Positions 16,884-29,179 of a stretch of DNA of 64,000 nt are shown piece after piece. Below the pieces are notes generated by a model that saw only the letters and a program-made list of their open reading frames with translations, made no database searches and was not told where the DNA came from. Position 1 is the first letter of the stretch. Each line of letters opens with the position of its first letter. The translations under genes were made by a program, and so were the position numbers. The stretch is from Halocaridina rubra (lineage: Eukaryota; Arthropoda; Malacostraca; Decapoda; Atyidae): contig JAXCGZ010002329.1 in assembly GCA_037179515.1 (NCBI GenBank), positions 1 to 64,000 of the forward strand. Reading direction: 5' to 3'.

Positions 16884-19310
16884 ATGAAAAAAATGGGTCT
16901 ATGTCAAAAGGCATCCAGCCCATGGGCATCCCCATTGCACATAATAATAAAAAAGGACGGCACACTACGACCCTGCGGCAACTACAGGCAATTGAATATG
17001 ATGACAGAACCTGATCTTTACCCTCTCCCTAACATTGCTGATGTTGCGACATACCTACATGGTAACAAGATATTTTACAAACTGGACTTGCTCAAAGGCT
17101 ACTATCAAGTCCTTATGAATCCTGAAGACATTCCCAAGACAGCCATAACCACTCCCTTTGGGACATATACGTTCAACTACTCTTGCTTCGGCCTCAGAAA
17201 CACCGGAGCCACTCTCCAACGCATGATGGATGGGATTTTGGGTGACCTACCCTTCTGTGTTGCTTATGTGGATGACATCCTAGTTTTCTCTCCTAATCAT
17301 GACACCTCCACCAAGTTCTTGAACGTCTACGCTCTGCTGGTCTCATCGTCAGGCACGACAAGTATGTATTTGGAGTCAAAGAAGTAGAGTTCCTGGGACA
17401 CTGTATCTTCTCCAAGGGTGTCCTTCCCCTCCAAGAAAAAGTAACTGCCGTCCAGACATTCCCTAAGCCTACTACTATCAAGGCCTTGCAAGAATTTGTA
17501 GGAATGGTCAACTATTACCATCGTGTTTTACCAAACATTGCTTCAATAATGACTCCACTATATACAGCACTGGCTGGAAAACGAAAATCACTATCCTGGG
17601 GCCCTGCCCAAGAAGATGCCTTTAATGCTGCCAAAAAAGCACTTTCTGTTGCAGCCCATCTTAACTTTCCAACACCTGGTCTACCTCTCATCTTGTCTAC
17701 TGATGCCAGCGATACTGCAGTGGGAGCTGTCCTCGAACAGATTAATCATGGAGTTTGTCAACTACTCGCCTTCTTCAGTAGAAAACTTACTCCTGCTGAA
17801 ACACATTACTCCACCTTCGACAGGGAGCTTCTTGCTATTTATTCCGCTGTCTGCCACTTCAAGCATTTTCTCAAAGGTGTCTCATTTACCATCCAAACGG
17901 ACCATCTTCCACTTGTCCATGCTTTTACCAAGCGAACAGATCCATGTTCCGCAAGACAACAAAGACACCTCTCTACTATATCTGAGTTTAACTGTACTTT
18001 GCAACATGTCTCGGGAAAAAGAATCCTGTCGCTGATGCACTTTGAAGAAACACTATTTCATCCATATGCCTTGGCCTCGACTACAGACACCTCGCAGAAC
18101 TACAGATACAAGATCCTGAAACGCAATCTTGTCGTTCATCTCTCACATCTCTTCAATGGAAAGATTTACCAATAGACGAACAAGGGACCACCATCTTGTG
18201 TGACGTGAGTTCAGGACGACCTCGCCCCTGGATTCCTCAGCCTCTTCGACAACACGTATTCCAACTTATTCATGGACTTTCTCATCCTTCCGGCCAATCA
18301 ACTGCTATGCTCATCAAGAAAAAATTCATATGGCACGGCATAACAAAATACGCTAAATCTTGGTCCCGCTCCTGCTTGTCATGTCAAACTTCTAAAATCC
18401 ACCGACATACTGAATCTGGAATTGGTACTTTTCTTCAGCCACAAAGACGTTTTTCCCATGTCCATGTTGACATTGTGGGCCCTCTTCCTCCATCAGAAAA
18501 CAACAAATACATATTCACAATAGTGGACCGCTCAACCCGATGGCCCGAGGCAGTGCCCAAGAAAGAGGCCACTGCCTCCTCCTGTGCTTCTGCCTTCCTA
18601 TCTGCCTGATCTCAAGATTTGGCATCCCCGAACATATTACATCAGATAGGGGTTCCACATTTACATCCCAACTTTGGAACTCTCTCAGTCAGCTCCTTGG
18701 CTCCACAAACCATCACACAACATCCTACAATCCAGAAGCCAACGGCATGGTTGAACGCATGCACAGAACACTAAAGGCAGCCCTCATCACCCACTGCACA
18801 AGCAATTCTTGGACACATCAACTACCTTGGGTACTCCTTGGACTTCAAACTACTTCCAAAGAAGGTCTCAATGTATCCTCAGCCGAGATGGTATATGGCG
18901 ACCCTTTGGTGGTACCTGCAGAGTTTTTCCCAAACAACAATCACTATGAAGATCTCAATCGTCTCCGCCAGATAGTTGGAAAATACACACCTGTAAAACA
19001 AAGATACCAGAATAACAGAAAAACTTTCATTCCACGAGACCTCAACACAGCCACCCACGTCTTCAACAGAACGGATAGTCATCGGACGCCTCTAACACCT
19101 CCTTACACTGGACCGTATAGAGTTATACGACGACATTCAAAGGCATTCCTCCTCAACATCCGTGGCACTGAGGAGTGGATATCCATTGACCGCTTGAAAG
19201 TCGCCTACCTTCAAGAAGATGTTCCTCCTCCTATTCATTTCTCTAGGGCAGGACGCCCTCTAGTCTCTTCCAACGGGGGAGCATTGTACAAACCTACAAA
19301 TTGTAAATAA
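16884..19310 (+). pseudogene. Gypsy-1 pol: reverse transcriptase, RNase H, integrase (frameshifted)
   Basis: Reverse transcriptase 16884-17387: ASSPWASPLHIIIKKDG, YKLDLLKGYYQV (motif A), TTPFGTYTF, and catalytic YVDDILVFS. A frameshift near 17320 leads to 17340-17485 in another frame. RNase H from 17486: VGMVNYYHR, LSTDASDTAVGAVLEQ, STFDRELLAIYSAV, and QTDHLPLVHAF. The tether SGK.NPVADALSR is frame-broken near 18025. Integrase 18196-19310: zinc-binding HGLSH..CLSC, then HVDIVGPL (first Asp), a frameshift near 18605, TSDRGSTFTS (second Asp) and YNPEANGMVERMHRTLKAAL (Glu). All catalytic residues survive; only frames are broken, at three or four points. Confidence 0.93.
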
Positions 19311-19577
19311 TATTTTATTAAAATATGTAATTATTGTAAATAGGTAATCATTTAGTAATTATTGAGTTATTTTAAAGTTGTATTTAATAGGTCAATAATT
19401 ACTCTTGGGTTGTTTGTAACTCCTCCCACTGAAATAGCTGTACATATAAATAACCCTGAATTTGATCATTAAATCAGTTCAATATTCTGCTTGTATTGGT
19501 GAACATCCTCTTTTATATATTAAGTAAAATAACTCTTGCTTTCCGTTTGAAGTAGTGAAGTAACTACAGTCGTTACA
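19285..19577 (+). repeat. 3' LTR of Gypsy-1
   Basis: TGTACAAACC...AGTCGTTACA, followed by GAGT. The last integrase-frame codons read a few bases into it. Confidence 0.93.
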
Positions 19578-19581
19578 GAGT

Positions 19582-21129
19582 GTACAGGAAGTGCCTCATA
19601 TCCTTTAGCATAATACATTTGAACCATTTCAAAAACAAGACAAACCTGAAGTAAATGGTGATAGTATCATCATAGTTTATTGTTAAAGCTCTAATGGTTT
19701 AAAAAATCAACAAAGAAAGTCCATTATCATATCAGCATAAGGTATTGTCTCCAATAGTACAACAGACCATTTTTAGAAACGCAAAAATAAGTTAGAGCAA
19801 AGATACTGCAACAGTACCATCATGAAGGTGAGGATGTGATTAATAATATGCTGTTAAATGATAGAAGAGCAATTGGAAAACTGAAGGCAATTTGAAGACA
19901 ACTGTAGAAAATGGGAGGAAAAAAAATTAAATTTGCAAAAAGGGGTGATCAGCACTGCTTCAGACATGAAGTTCTTGAGAAGTGGAAGTACAAGAAAAGA
20001 TGACTCTAAATCAAAATAGAAGTATCAAATCCCATTTCTTTAACTTCTCTACTTCAAAATCTGAATTTTTTCAATGCATTTTAAAATGATGCTAGTTACT
20101 ACATTGTGAATAACTTTGCCTTAAAAATAGGGTAGTCTAAGCTCATCTATGTATAAAACAGGATTTCATAGTCCGCTTTAAAGCTTTAAGTACGACGAGT
20201 ATCTGCCGTAGTTTGAAACTCAAAGAGGTGTATACAGAATCTTCATCTGGCAATCACTGTCGACATCCTTTTCACCCGAAATGAAGAACAATATGTGTTT
20301 TCTGTATATTAGAAATGAAAAGCAATAGATATAAATGAGTTCTTACTTTGTTAGACCTTCCTTGACTAAGAGGCAACTTGCATCCATATCATATGGGTTA
20401 CTGAGCAAAACATGATAGATGGTCAAACGCTAGAACCCTCATGACTACCTGTAGGATGAAATGTCCAAGTTCAGAGAAGGTATATATTTACAAAGTTAAA
20501 AACTTATCTCCTTCCAATTCCAGGAGGGAGTCGACTGAGTAGCTTGTAAGGTATCCCACTGTAAATCTTGAGAGATATAAAACGCTGTTGAGGAAGCAGG
20601 CGAGACAAGATAGCTATCATCCCCTGCCTATGAAGCAAATGACAAATGATAAGAACCACATTAACTGCTTATTTAGTAATGCCAAAGTCCATACACCTCT
20701 TAGATAAAACTTACTGAGGTTATATTGAAAGATATTTCTAAAACACTTGGAAATTAGCTGACTGACTCAAATATGAACTGGAACATTAGGGGTCACATAT
20801 TGAAGTCCAATAATTTTCTAAAGACTGATTTACAGGCACCTGCTATCAAGCATTATTTAGACTATTGAAGGTTACTTGAAGCAAAAAGGTATCTAGCTTA
20901 AGCAGCAGTCATTTTAAAAGGATTATACACTTTTTCTTAGTAGAGAGATGTCAGTGATCCTCCCTGTGCTGGTGTTATTGATTGGAAGCAAAGAAAAGTA
21001 TATTTGAAATAGCTAGTGTTGATGTCTTTGTATTGACTTTATCAATTGTGTTGATTCTTTGTACTAAACCACTCTCCACGCTACCTGGGGAGGAGCAAGC
21101 TACTTTAAACTTTCATACTTAAATATACA
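19582..21129. other. DM9 intron 1, 3' part: nothing recognised
   Basis: AT-rich unique-looking sequence. No ORF of note, no shared repeats seen. Confidence 0.5.
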
Positions 21130-21612
21130 GCAACACTTCAAAACCCGCACAATATAGATACATATAACAAGCTGAAACAAGTTCAAATATGCTCAAAAGC
21201 TGGTGTTGGAATACGAGGCTTCAATTGTGGGCACTGGCTCTAGGCTTTAGAATAGCACCTCTCTAAGCCAGAAAAATTAAGTGAGGGGATTTGGTAATAG
21301 GTTTTGAATTCCTCCATAGTATTCACAAAATTAACAGGGCACTATACTCTGAATTGTGGGTTCTAGAAATAGAAGTCACAGTTTGAAGCATTGTAAGCAA
21401 AAAGTTTTGCAAGGTGCAAAAAGTACTTTAATAGCCAGAGCATATTTAAAACTGAAATTTGTCAAGTCAGGCAAATGTGAGTGTCAGATGTATTTAGAAA
21501 CCTAAGTAAAGTTAAAATAATTATCATTTAATTAAGAAACCGACTAGGTGATGGGAACTTAAGAGCATAAGACTCCACCATGTACACAAATAATTGCAAT
21601 AAGATAATTACA
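21130..21612 (+). mobile_element. Very old CR1L-A fragment (3' end)
   Basis: By-eye similarity to the CR1L-A 3' region through several landmarks in the right order: GTTCAAA.ATGC, AAGCTGGTGTTGGAATACG, AAGTGAGGGGATTTGG..A, TTCTAGAAATAGAAGTCACA, GTTTGAAGC.T.GTAAG, and ACACAAATAATTGCAATAAG near the end (cf. ACACAATTAGGTAAT). Divergence is much greater than among other copies. Needs an alignment to confirm. Confidence 0.5.
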
Positions 21613-21929
21613 CTGGATTATTGTGCCTGTTGTGTCCACCAGTTACTCAAACTAGCCAAGCTAGCATATCTTGTTTGTTTTGGTGATTTTAGGGAGAATA
21701 TTCCAGAGGTTGCATGTTAACCATTCTGTTTCTTCGCATAAGAAACTGAATTTATTTTGTGCGGTTGTCATATATCACAAAAATCATAAATAAGATATTT
21801 TACAATATCGAAATAATGCTAAGTTATTATTGTGATCCGTTTTCTTAAATAAATGTTAGTATATTCAGGATGTTAGTATATTCAGGATATATAGTATATG
21901 CAGCACAAAATAATTATCAATTCTTACAG

Positions 21930-22082
21930 CTCTTGAGTAGTCCTGGAACTGCAGAATGTGTGTGGATAGCAGCAGCTAGAGGAAATGTGCCTGTTGGAGC
22001 CATTCAGGGAGGTTACACAGAAACAGGAGAGCCTCTCTATATAGGACGGTTCAAACAAGCAGGCAACTACATCAGTGGAAAG
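21930..22082 (+). CDS. DM9-domain protein, internal exon (second DM9 repeat, N-terminal part)
   Basis: A 51-codon exon between acceptor TTCTTACAG and donor AAG|GTTTGT, phase 0 at both ends. It reads LLSSPGTAECVWIAAARG, then NVPVGAIQGG, then EPLYIGRFKQAGNYISGK. VWIAA..GNVPVGAIQGG is the canonical start of a DM9 repeat (W-V-x..-G-x-VP-x-x-A-x-GG), and LYIGRFKQAGNYISGK is its centre. It joins in frame to the exon at 54921, which starts with VHPSHRVCYVPYWGKE, completing the repeat across a very long intron. The 5' end of a LINE (CR1L-A copy 2) starts only about 65 bases downstream of the donor. Confidence 0.9.
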
Positions 22083-22932
22083 GTTTGTTGTTGCCTTTTT
22101 ATCAAGTATATAACTTTTAATTCAACATATCCTTATTCATTCACACACACAAAACTTATATTTGTTGTATGACGAGACTGTCCAAAATATTAAAGGAAAA
22201 AATTGAGAACATTTTCGTGAGGGGAGAGAGAAGCTGCTGTCCTGTTCTGCCTTGAAGGAAATTTAGAGGAATTGCCAGAGGTGAAGCCATCACATCCCAT
22301 TACCTAATTTTTTGTGTAAACTGGGGAAAGCTCTTAAGCCGTTTACCTGATCCTGTGGTTCCATATATTGTTAAAATCAGTATCCTTCCCATTTATATTA
22401 ATTTGTTAGTTAGCTTGATACTCGAAATAATTGAATAATTAAATAAATACCAAATATACACCTGTCAGCAGTACTGAGTTAAGTTGCCATGTAGTACAGC
22501 TGTCTTATTTTCTTCATTTTTTTCTTTTCCTTTTAGCTTTCTCTTTTACTATTTTTTTTTATATTGTACATATATTGAGTTAAATGTAAAGTCTAATCCT
22601 GTGATAACATATCTTGGTTAGCAAGTGAGTTTATCAGTTAGGAAGAATATATAGCAGAAACAGGTGGGTGCCTCCTCAGACACAATTTTGAATTTTCCTT
22701 CAGGTTTGACTTTTGTTTTGTTGCATTTTGTTTTCTTTTTCTTTTAATCCTTAAATTACCATAGTCAAATTTTTAAGTTGTGTGTTACCAGAAATGAGAT
22801 AAATTGAGTCACTAAATAGCACTTATATGGAGATATAAAAATTCTGTGTGAAGCTTAAATAAAAGTTTTTCTCTCCTTTTTTTTTCTTTTTCTGTTCTTC
22901 TTTCTATATTCTGTGAGAGGGAGAACATAAAA

Positions 22933-24042
22933 ATGAGGCCATCTCTGTCCCAAACCCCTCCCACCCATGGGTCGGGAGGAGGGGTAACCATTAGGAGACT
23001 TAAGCAGAAAATCAAGAATTTAGAGGCAATGGTTATAAGCCTTGATGAAAAAATTCGGAATATGGATGGAGAAATGAAAGAGAATGAAACAGTCAGAGAG
23101 GAAATAAGATCTTTGGAGGAAGCAAATAATGCACAAGGGCAGGAGAGAAAGGAACTAGAAAAGAGAATAAAGAAGCTGGAAGGGGAAAAGAGTGCGCTAG
23201 AAACTAGCATTTCTAAACAAGAAGATAAAAACAAACAGCTGAATAACAACCTAAAGGAATTAGATGTTACTTCACTGCTCTCTTCTGAGAGAGACGAGAT
23301 TGCTGCTTGGAATGTCCAGATTAAGGAAAACATTGAACAGTTCAGAAAAGAGTTCCAGGAGCTGAATATGGAAAATGATGCCATGAAAACTTCCTTTGCT
23401 GATGCACTAAAGGGGAATGTGGCAGTAAAAGAGGCTGTAAAGGTGGTGGCACTGGAAAACATACAAACAGTTGACTATAAAGAGACAGTAATCGAAAAAA
23501 TGAAAGACGTTGTGATGGAAAGGGCAAACCCACTCATCAAACAGGCACTTGATAAGGAGAAGACAGTGGTAATCTAAGGCATAAGCAAATCCCAGGAGCC
23601 AACATGGCAGGGGAGACTTGAAGAAAATAAAGCTAGGGTTGTAGACCTGATAAGAAAGCTTGGAGTAGTTTGTGGTCCTGAGGATATTGTAAAAATACAC
23701 CAACTGGGTAAATATTCGAGGGAAGGAAAGCCGAGACCAACAAAAGTAACCTTTGAGAGAGGGGAAACATGTAGGGAACTATTGTTGAGAAAAAAAAGTC
23801 TAAAAGACCTTCAAGAATTCAAAGAAGTGTTCATTAGACGATACAGAACACAGGAAGAGATGGGAAAGATAAAAAACTTGTTGCAAGAGGCAAGAAGGTT
23901 AAATGAAGAAAGAAATGAAGAAGAGAAGAAAAATTTTCATTTCAGAGTTCTTCCAGACAAAGGGGAGATAAAGAAGATAATGAGAGAAGATCAGGGGATG
24001 GGGCCTCATTTGGATTGTTATACACAACTGCTGATGGATTAG
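22933..24042 (+). pseudogene. CR1L-A ORF1 protein (copy A2), nonsense mutation
   Basis: Starts at ATG 22933 (MRPSLSQTPPTHGSGGG). Residues ~20-120 are heptad-rich coiled coil (IKNLEAMVISLDEKIRNM, KELEKRIKKLEGEK, NKQLNNNLKELD). The second half resembles the RNA-binding fold of LINE ORF1 proteins (GKYSREGKPRPTKVTFERGE). A TAA at 23575 interrupts it after VVI, where the copy at 35998 reads VVISGIS. The end is also altered: the stop used in that copy is lost, and the frame runs on to 24040. Role of the intact family protein: binding element RNA during retrotransposition (inferred). Confidence 0.88.
23931..23937 (+). other. Candidate -1 frameshift heptamer (A AAT TTT) in ORF1/ORF2 overlap
   Basis: In ORF1 phase the codons are AAG AAA AAT TTT, giving the slippery pattern X XXY YYZ. 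The -1 frame opens shortly upstream of this site and leads straight into ORF2. The same heptamer in the same phase is at 34994-35000 (-). Confidence 0.35.
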
Positions 24043-26774
24043 CTGGTAAGGCAGTAGAATTAAAAGATAGGATTCACAACAGTAAGGCAGATATAGTAGC
24101 AATTACAGAGACTAAGTTGAGTGAGGACATAAACAGTGTCACAGTTTTTCCTAAGGGCTTCAGAATACTAAGGGTTGAAAGATCTGAGAGGACTGGTGGA
24201 GGGATAGCACTGCTCATAAGTGAAAGGATTCAAGTTGAAGAAATAAACTTGGCTATAGAAAGTGAGTACAAGGAATTTCTTGTTGCTCGCGTAAATACTG
24301 GGTCAGAAAGCATTATAATAACTGTTGTATATAACCCACCAAGGAACCAGAATAGGCTTGAAGTTTATGAGGAAAGTCATATAGGTACTATTGAAGTCAT
24401 AAACTCAGTTGTTAACATGGCACGGGAAAAAAAATGTAGGATTTTGGTTATGGGAGATTTTAATCATAAAGAGATAGATTGGATAAATCTTGACCCACAG
24501 AGTGGTGAGGACTCATTCGGGGCAAGATTCCTAGATTGCGTACAAGGGAATTTCCTACACCAACATGTAATGGAACCAACGAGGGCCAGGGGTGGGGATG
24601 AGCCATCACTACTTGATCTAGTGACCACTGTGTGTTGTTGATGGAGTATATCATTGAAGATATTCTGCCTGAGAGTAGAGGCACTGAGGACATGAGGAGG
24701 AACTATCCGAAAGGAGATTACATCAAAATGAATAACTTTTTGCAGTTATTGACTGGAGAACCTTATTTTACAACAAATCTGTACAAGAAATGTATGACAT
24801 CTTTTGTGAGAAATATGGGAAGATAGTAGATTGCTGCATACCTGTCACCAAAGTAGGTGTAATTCATGCCAGAGAGAAATGGTTCGATAATGGGTGTAAA
24901 AGAGCTAAGGAGTGGAGAGACAAATGCTGGAAAAGGTATAGGAGGAGAAAAAACATAAATGCCTGGCAAACCTACAAAAGAGCAAGAAATGACTACCTAA
25001 GTAAAAGGAGAGAGACAGAGAGAGACTATGAGAGGGACATCACCAGGAAGGCTAAAGAAAATCCCAAGCTTTTCCACAGCTTTATCAGAGGAAAACTGAA
25101 GGTAAAAGAACAGGTTTTAAGACTAAAGAGAGCAGATGGAAGCATCACTGAGACGGATGAAGAGATCTGCAAAGAATTGAACAAGGAGTTTCAGTCAGTA
25201 TTTACAGTAGAAAATACCCCACCCCCTCAGATTGCAGAGATAGAAGCTCAAGGGCCGGTATTAGAGAACATCAACCTTACAGCCACAGAGGTATGCAAAG
25301 GGTTGATGGATTTAGTTGTTCATAAAGATACAGGTCCTGATGACATATGCCCTCATGTGCTTAAAAAAAGCGCAAACTCTATATCAGTGGCACTAAGTAG
25401 CATATTTAAAAAGTCACTTGAGTCAGGGGAGATTCCAAGATGCTGGAAACAAGCAAATGTGATACCTATCTTCAAAAAGGGAAGGAGGGATACGGCTCTG
25501 AACTATAGACCAGTTTCCTTGACCAGCATAGTTTGCAAAGTTATGGAGAAACTACTAAGGAAACATATCTCTCTTCACTTGGAATCCTTCAACTTTTTGT
25601 CAGTGAGGCAACATGGCTTCAGAGAAGGTAGATCAACAGTAACAAACTTATTAGAATTTTATGATGAGGTAAGCCGAATCTTACAGGAAAGAGAGGGCTG
25701 GGCAGAATGCATATTCCTAGACTTCCAGAAAGCGTTTGACACTGTTCCACATGGGAGACTTATTAGGAAGCTGCAAGCAATGGCTAGAATAGGTGGAAAT
25801 GTTTTGGAATGGATAAAAACTTACTTAGAAGGAAGGGAACAGAAGGTTAGAGTAAGACACTCAGTGTCTGAATGGAGAAGAGTTAGTAGTGGAGTTCCAC
25901 AGGGTTCGGTTTTAGGGCCACTTTTGTTCCTTGTATATGTAAATGACCTACCAGAGTCTGTAGATTCATTCATGAATATGTTTGCAGATGATGCAAAGAT
26001 TGTGAAAAAAGTAAAAAACGAGAACAATAGTAGAGAACTTCATGAGGATCTAAATAATCTGCATGAGTGGTCAGAAAAGTGGCTAATGAAATTCAATACT
26101 TCAAAATGTAAGGTAATGAGAATGGGTACAAGTGCAAGAAGGCCCAAGCTTGACTACTCGGTGGCTGGAGCACAACTTCAAGAGACAGAAAATGAGAGAG
26201 ATCTAGGAGTAAACATACTGGCAGATTTGTCTCCAGAAATACATATAAATGGCATAGTAAGGGCAGCATATGCATTTTTATCAAATGTAAGGGTAGCCTT
26301 CAGGCACATGGACAAGGAAATGTTCAGAAATATTTATGTAACCTTTGTGAGGCCAAAACTCGAATATGCAGCCCCCTTTTGGAATCCACACTTGAAAAAG
26401 CACATAGCTAAGCTTGAAAAAGTTCAAAGACATGCCACGAAACTGGTGCCAGAAATACGCAATATCAGTTATGATGAGAGGCTGAGGGAATTAGACTTAC
26501 CATCACTCGAAGCTAGAAGATTAAGGGGGATATGGTGACAGTCTTTAAATTCCTTCATGGTTACGATAGAGTGGATAGGGATCGATATTTTGATATGGCA
26601 GGCTCTAGAACTAGAGGTCATACTTTGAAGCTTCGTAAGAAAACTTCTTTGCAGGATGTAAGGAAATACTTTTTCAGTGTAAGAGTAGTTGATAATTGGA
26701 ATTCGCTAAGCGAGGAGGTAGTTAATGCTATCTCAATCCATAGTTTCAAGGACAGGTATGATAAGTATCACTAA
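24004..26774 (+). pseudogene. CR1L-A ORF2: endonuclease and reverse transcriptase (copy A2), broken
   Basis: The endonuclease (exonuclease/endonuclease/phosphatase type) begins at LYTTADGLAGKAVELKDRIH, with AITETKLSED (Glu), GGGIALLIS, TVVYNPPRN, and VMGDFNHKEIDW. About 62 bases are missing near 24622, removing the segment before SDH, so the endonuclease is dead. A small deletion at ~24733 shifts the frame again. Reverse transcriptase 24790-26538: IPIFKKGRRD..NYRPVSLTS, RQHGFREGRST, IFLDFQKAFDTVPHGRL (motif A), SSGVPQGSVLGPLLF, and NMFADDAKIVKK (motif C), all intact. A 1-bp loss at ~26527 shifts the final 80 codons. No in-frame ATG precedes the endonuclease. Confidence 0.92.
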
Positions 26775-26885
26775 GTATAAAATGGAAGCGATCAGGAGAC
26801 GGGAAGATACGAGCTTTGGGCTCTTTCCCGTAAACACAATTAGGTAATCACAATTAGGTAATCACACGCACACACACACACACAC

Positions 26886-27202
<317 letters not shown>

Positions 27203-27244
27203 CATATTTTGCCCCTGAACGGGATTCATATCCACAATATATTA

Positions 27245-27335
27245 TCACGTGGTACAGTTTGTATAGTCTTAGCACACTGATGATGTATATTAGTTTCGAA
27301 TCCATATCAAGGGAAAATGTATGTTTCATATTTTT
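27245..27335 (+). mobile_element. Candidate tRNA-derived SINE fragment
   Basis: GTGGTACAGTTTGTATAGTC resembles an A box and GTTTCGAATCC a B box, about 35 bases apart, as in tRNA-derived SINE heads. A related unit lies at 27507. No polymerase III terminator or tail was resolved. Confidence 0.4.
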
Positions 27336-27504
27336 GCATATAGTAAATTGTTTCTTTGACGATTGAAGATGTTTGCAATAAATGCAAAAACGAGCCAAGA
27401 GTACTGTTAGGAAGGAAGAGTAAGAAGAACATAGATAATCAGTATAACGTGCTTATTCCCAAGCTCTAGCATTTATATGAGAGGTTTCTCTCATTTTCTT
27501 ACCT

Positions 27505-27580
27505 TTGTGGTACAGTTAGTAGTGCCTTAGCATACCGATGATGAGTTGGGGGTTCTAATCTGGGTCAGTAGCAATTATGC
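27505..27580 (+). mobile_element. Candidate tRNA-derived SINE fragment
   Basis: TGGTACAGTTAGTAGTGCC (A-box-like) and GGGTTCTAATCTGG (B-box-like), with CTTAGCATACCGATGATG between them paralleling CTTAGCACACTGATGATG of the 27245 unit. Not a functional tRNA gene: no acceptor stem was found. Confidence 0.42.
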
Positions 27581-27590
27581 TTACATACAT

Positions 27591-28847
<1,257 letters not shown>

Positions 28848-29170
28848 ATGGTGGCCAATAGTAAATTTAATGCCAAGATGCTAAAAACATATGATGGGAA
28901 AGGAGATGTTGCATGGTTAAGGAAGGCGGAATTTGTGGCAAAATTGATGGCTATTTAAGATTTGGCTAGCTTTACACATTTGTATCTGGAAGGGAATGCA
29001 TTAGCACTGTATCTGGAGATGGGTGAAAGGGATCAATTCAATGTTGATAAAATCAAGAGTAAATTGAAAGAAGCTGCAAAAAGTACCTTTATTGCTTCTG
29101 GAAGGTTTAAAAGGCTGTGGTGGTTAGGGGAACAAGTAGACATATTTGCTAATGATATGAGGACAGAATG
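28848..29170 (+). pseudogene. LTR-retrotransposon gag fragment
   Basis: ATG at 28848; the frame reads MLKTYDGKGDVAWLRKAE, then a TAA at ~28957, then DLASFTHLYLEGNALALYLE, MGERDQFNVDKIKSKLKEA, and GEQVDIFANDMRTE. The pattern (fDG..dv..WL.k.E.va.l....l..f.plyLEG.AlA.YleL.e.d....ikerLkeAF) is that of gag capsids of certain invertebrate LTR elements. It is interrupted at 29180 by the MULE. It may belong to the same family as the pol relics at 46284 and 56280. Confidence 0.65.
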
Positions 29171-29179
29171 GACCCATTC

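Larger units (their letters stand above)
16344..19577 (+). mobile_element. Ty3/Gypsy LTR retrotransposon (Gypsy-1), internally deleted, with target duplication
   Basis: Two LTRs (16344-16637 and 19285-19577) of 294/293 bp share a TGTACAAA...CGTTACA structure. The 4-bp target duplication GAGT is at 16340-16343 and 19578-19581. The internal region has a primer site, a gag stub, a frame-broken pol and a purine-rich tract (ACGGGGGAGCA) directly before the 3' LTR. At 3.2 kb it is short because most of gag and the protease are missing. Insertion lies in DM9 intron 1, same strand as the gene. Confidence 0.95.
22149..26866 (+). mobile_element. CR1L-A LINE, copy A2, near full length (4.7 kb)
   Basis: Begins at ACAAAACTTATATTTGTTG, the same 5' point as copy A4 (44603), which supports a true 5' end. 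It has a ~0.78-kb 5' UTR, ORF1 (coiled coil), ORF2 (endonuclease plus reverse transcriptase), then a 3' UTR with CCGTAAACACAATTAGG and tail repeats of CAATTAGGTAAT. It lies in DM9 intron 2, same strand. Both ORFs are disabled. Confidence 0.92.

Noticed and set aside
14553..22082. Farnesoic acid O-methyltransferase-like protein (crustacean proteins with DM9 repeats)
   Set aside because: Only DM9 sequence is visible; the N-terminal domain that would distinguish such a protein is not in the window.
22933..24042. Coiled-coil protein as a host gene
   Set aside because: Occurs three times (22933, 34919 minus, 45384), always before a LINE endonuclease or at a LINE 5' end; it is LINE ORF1.
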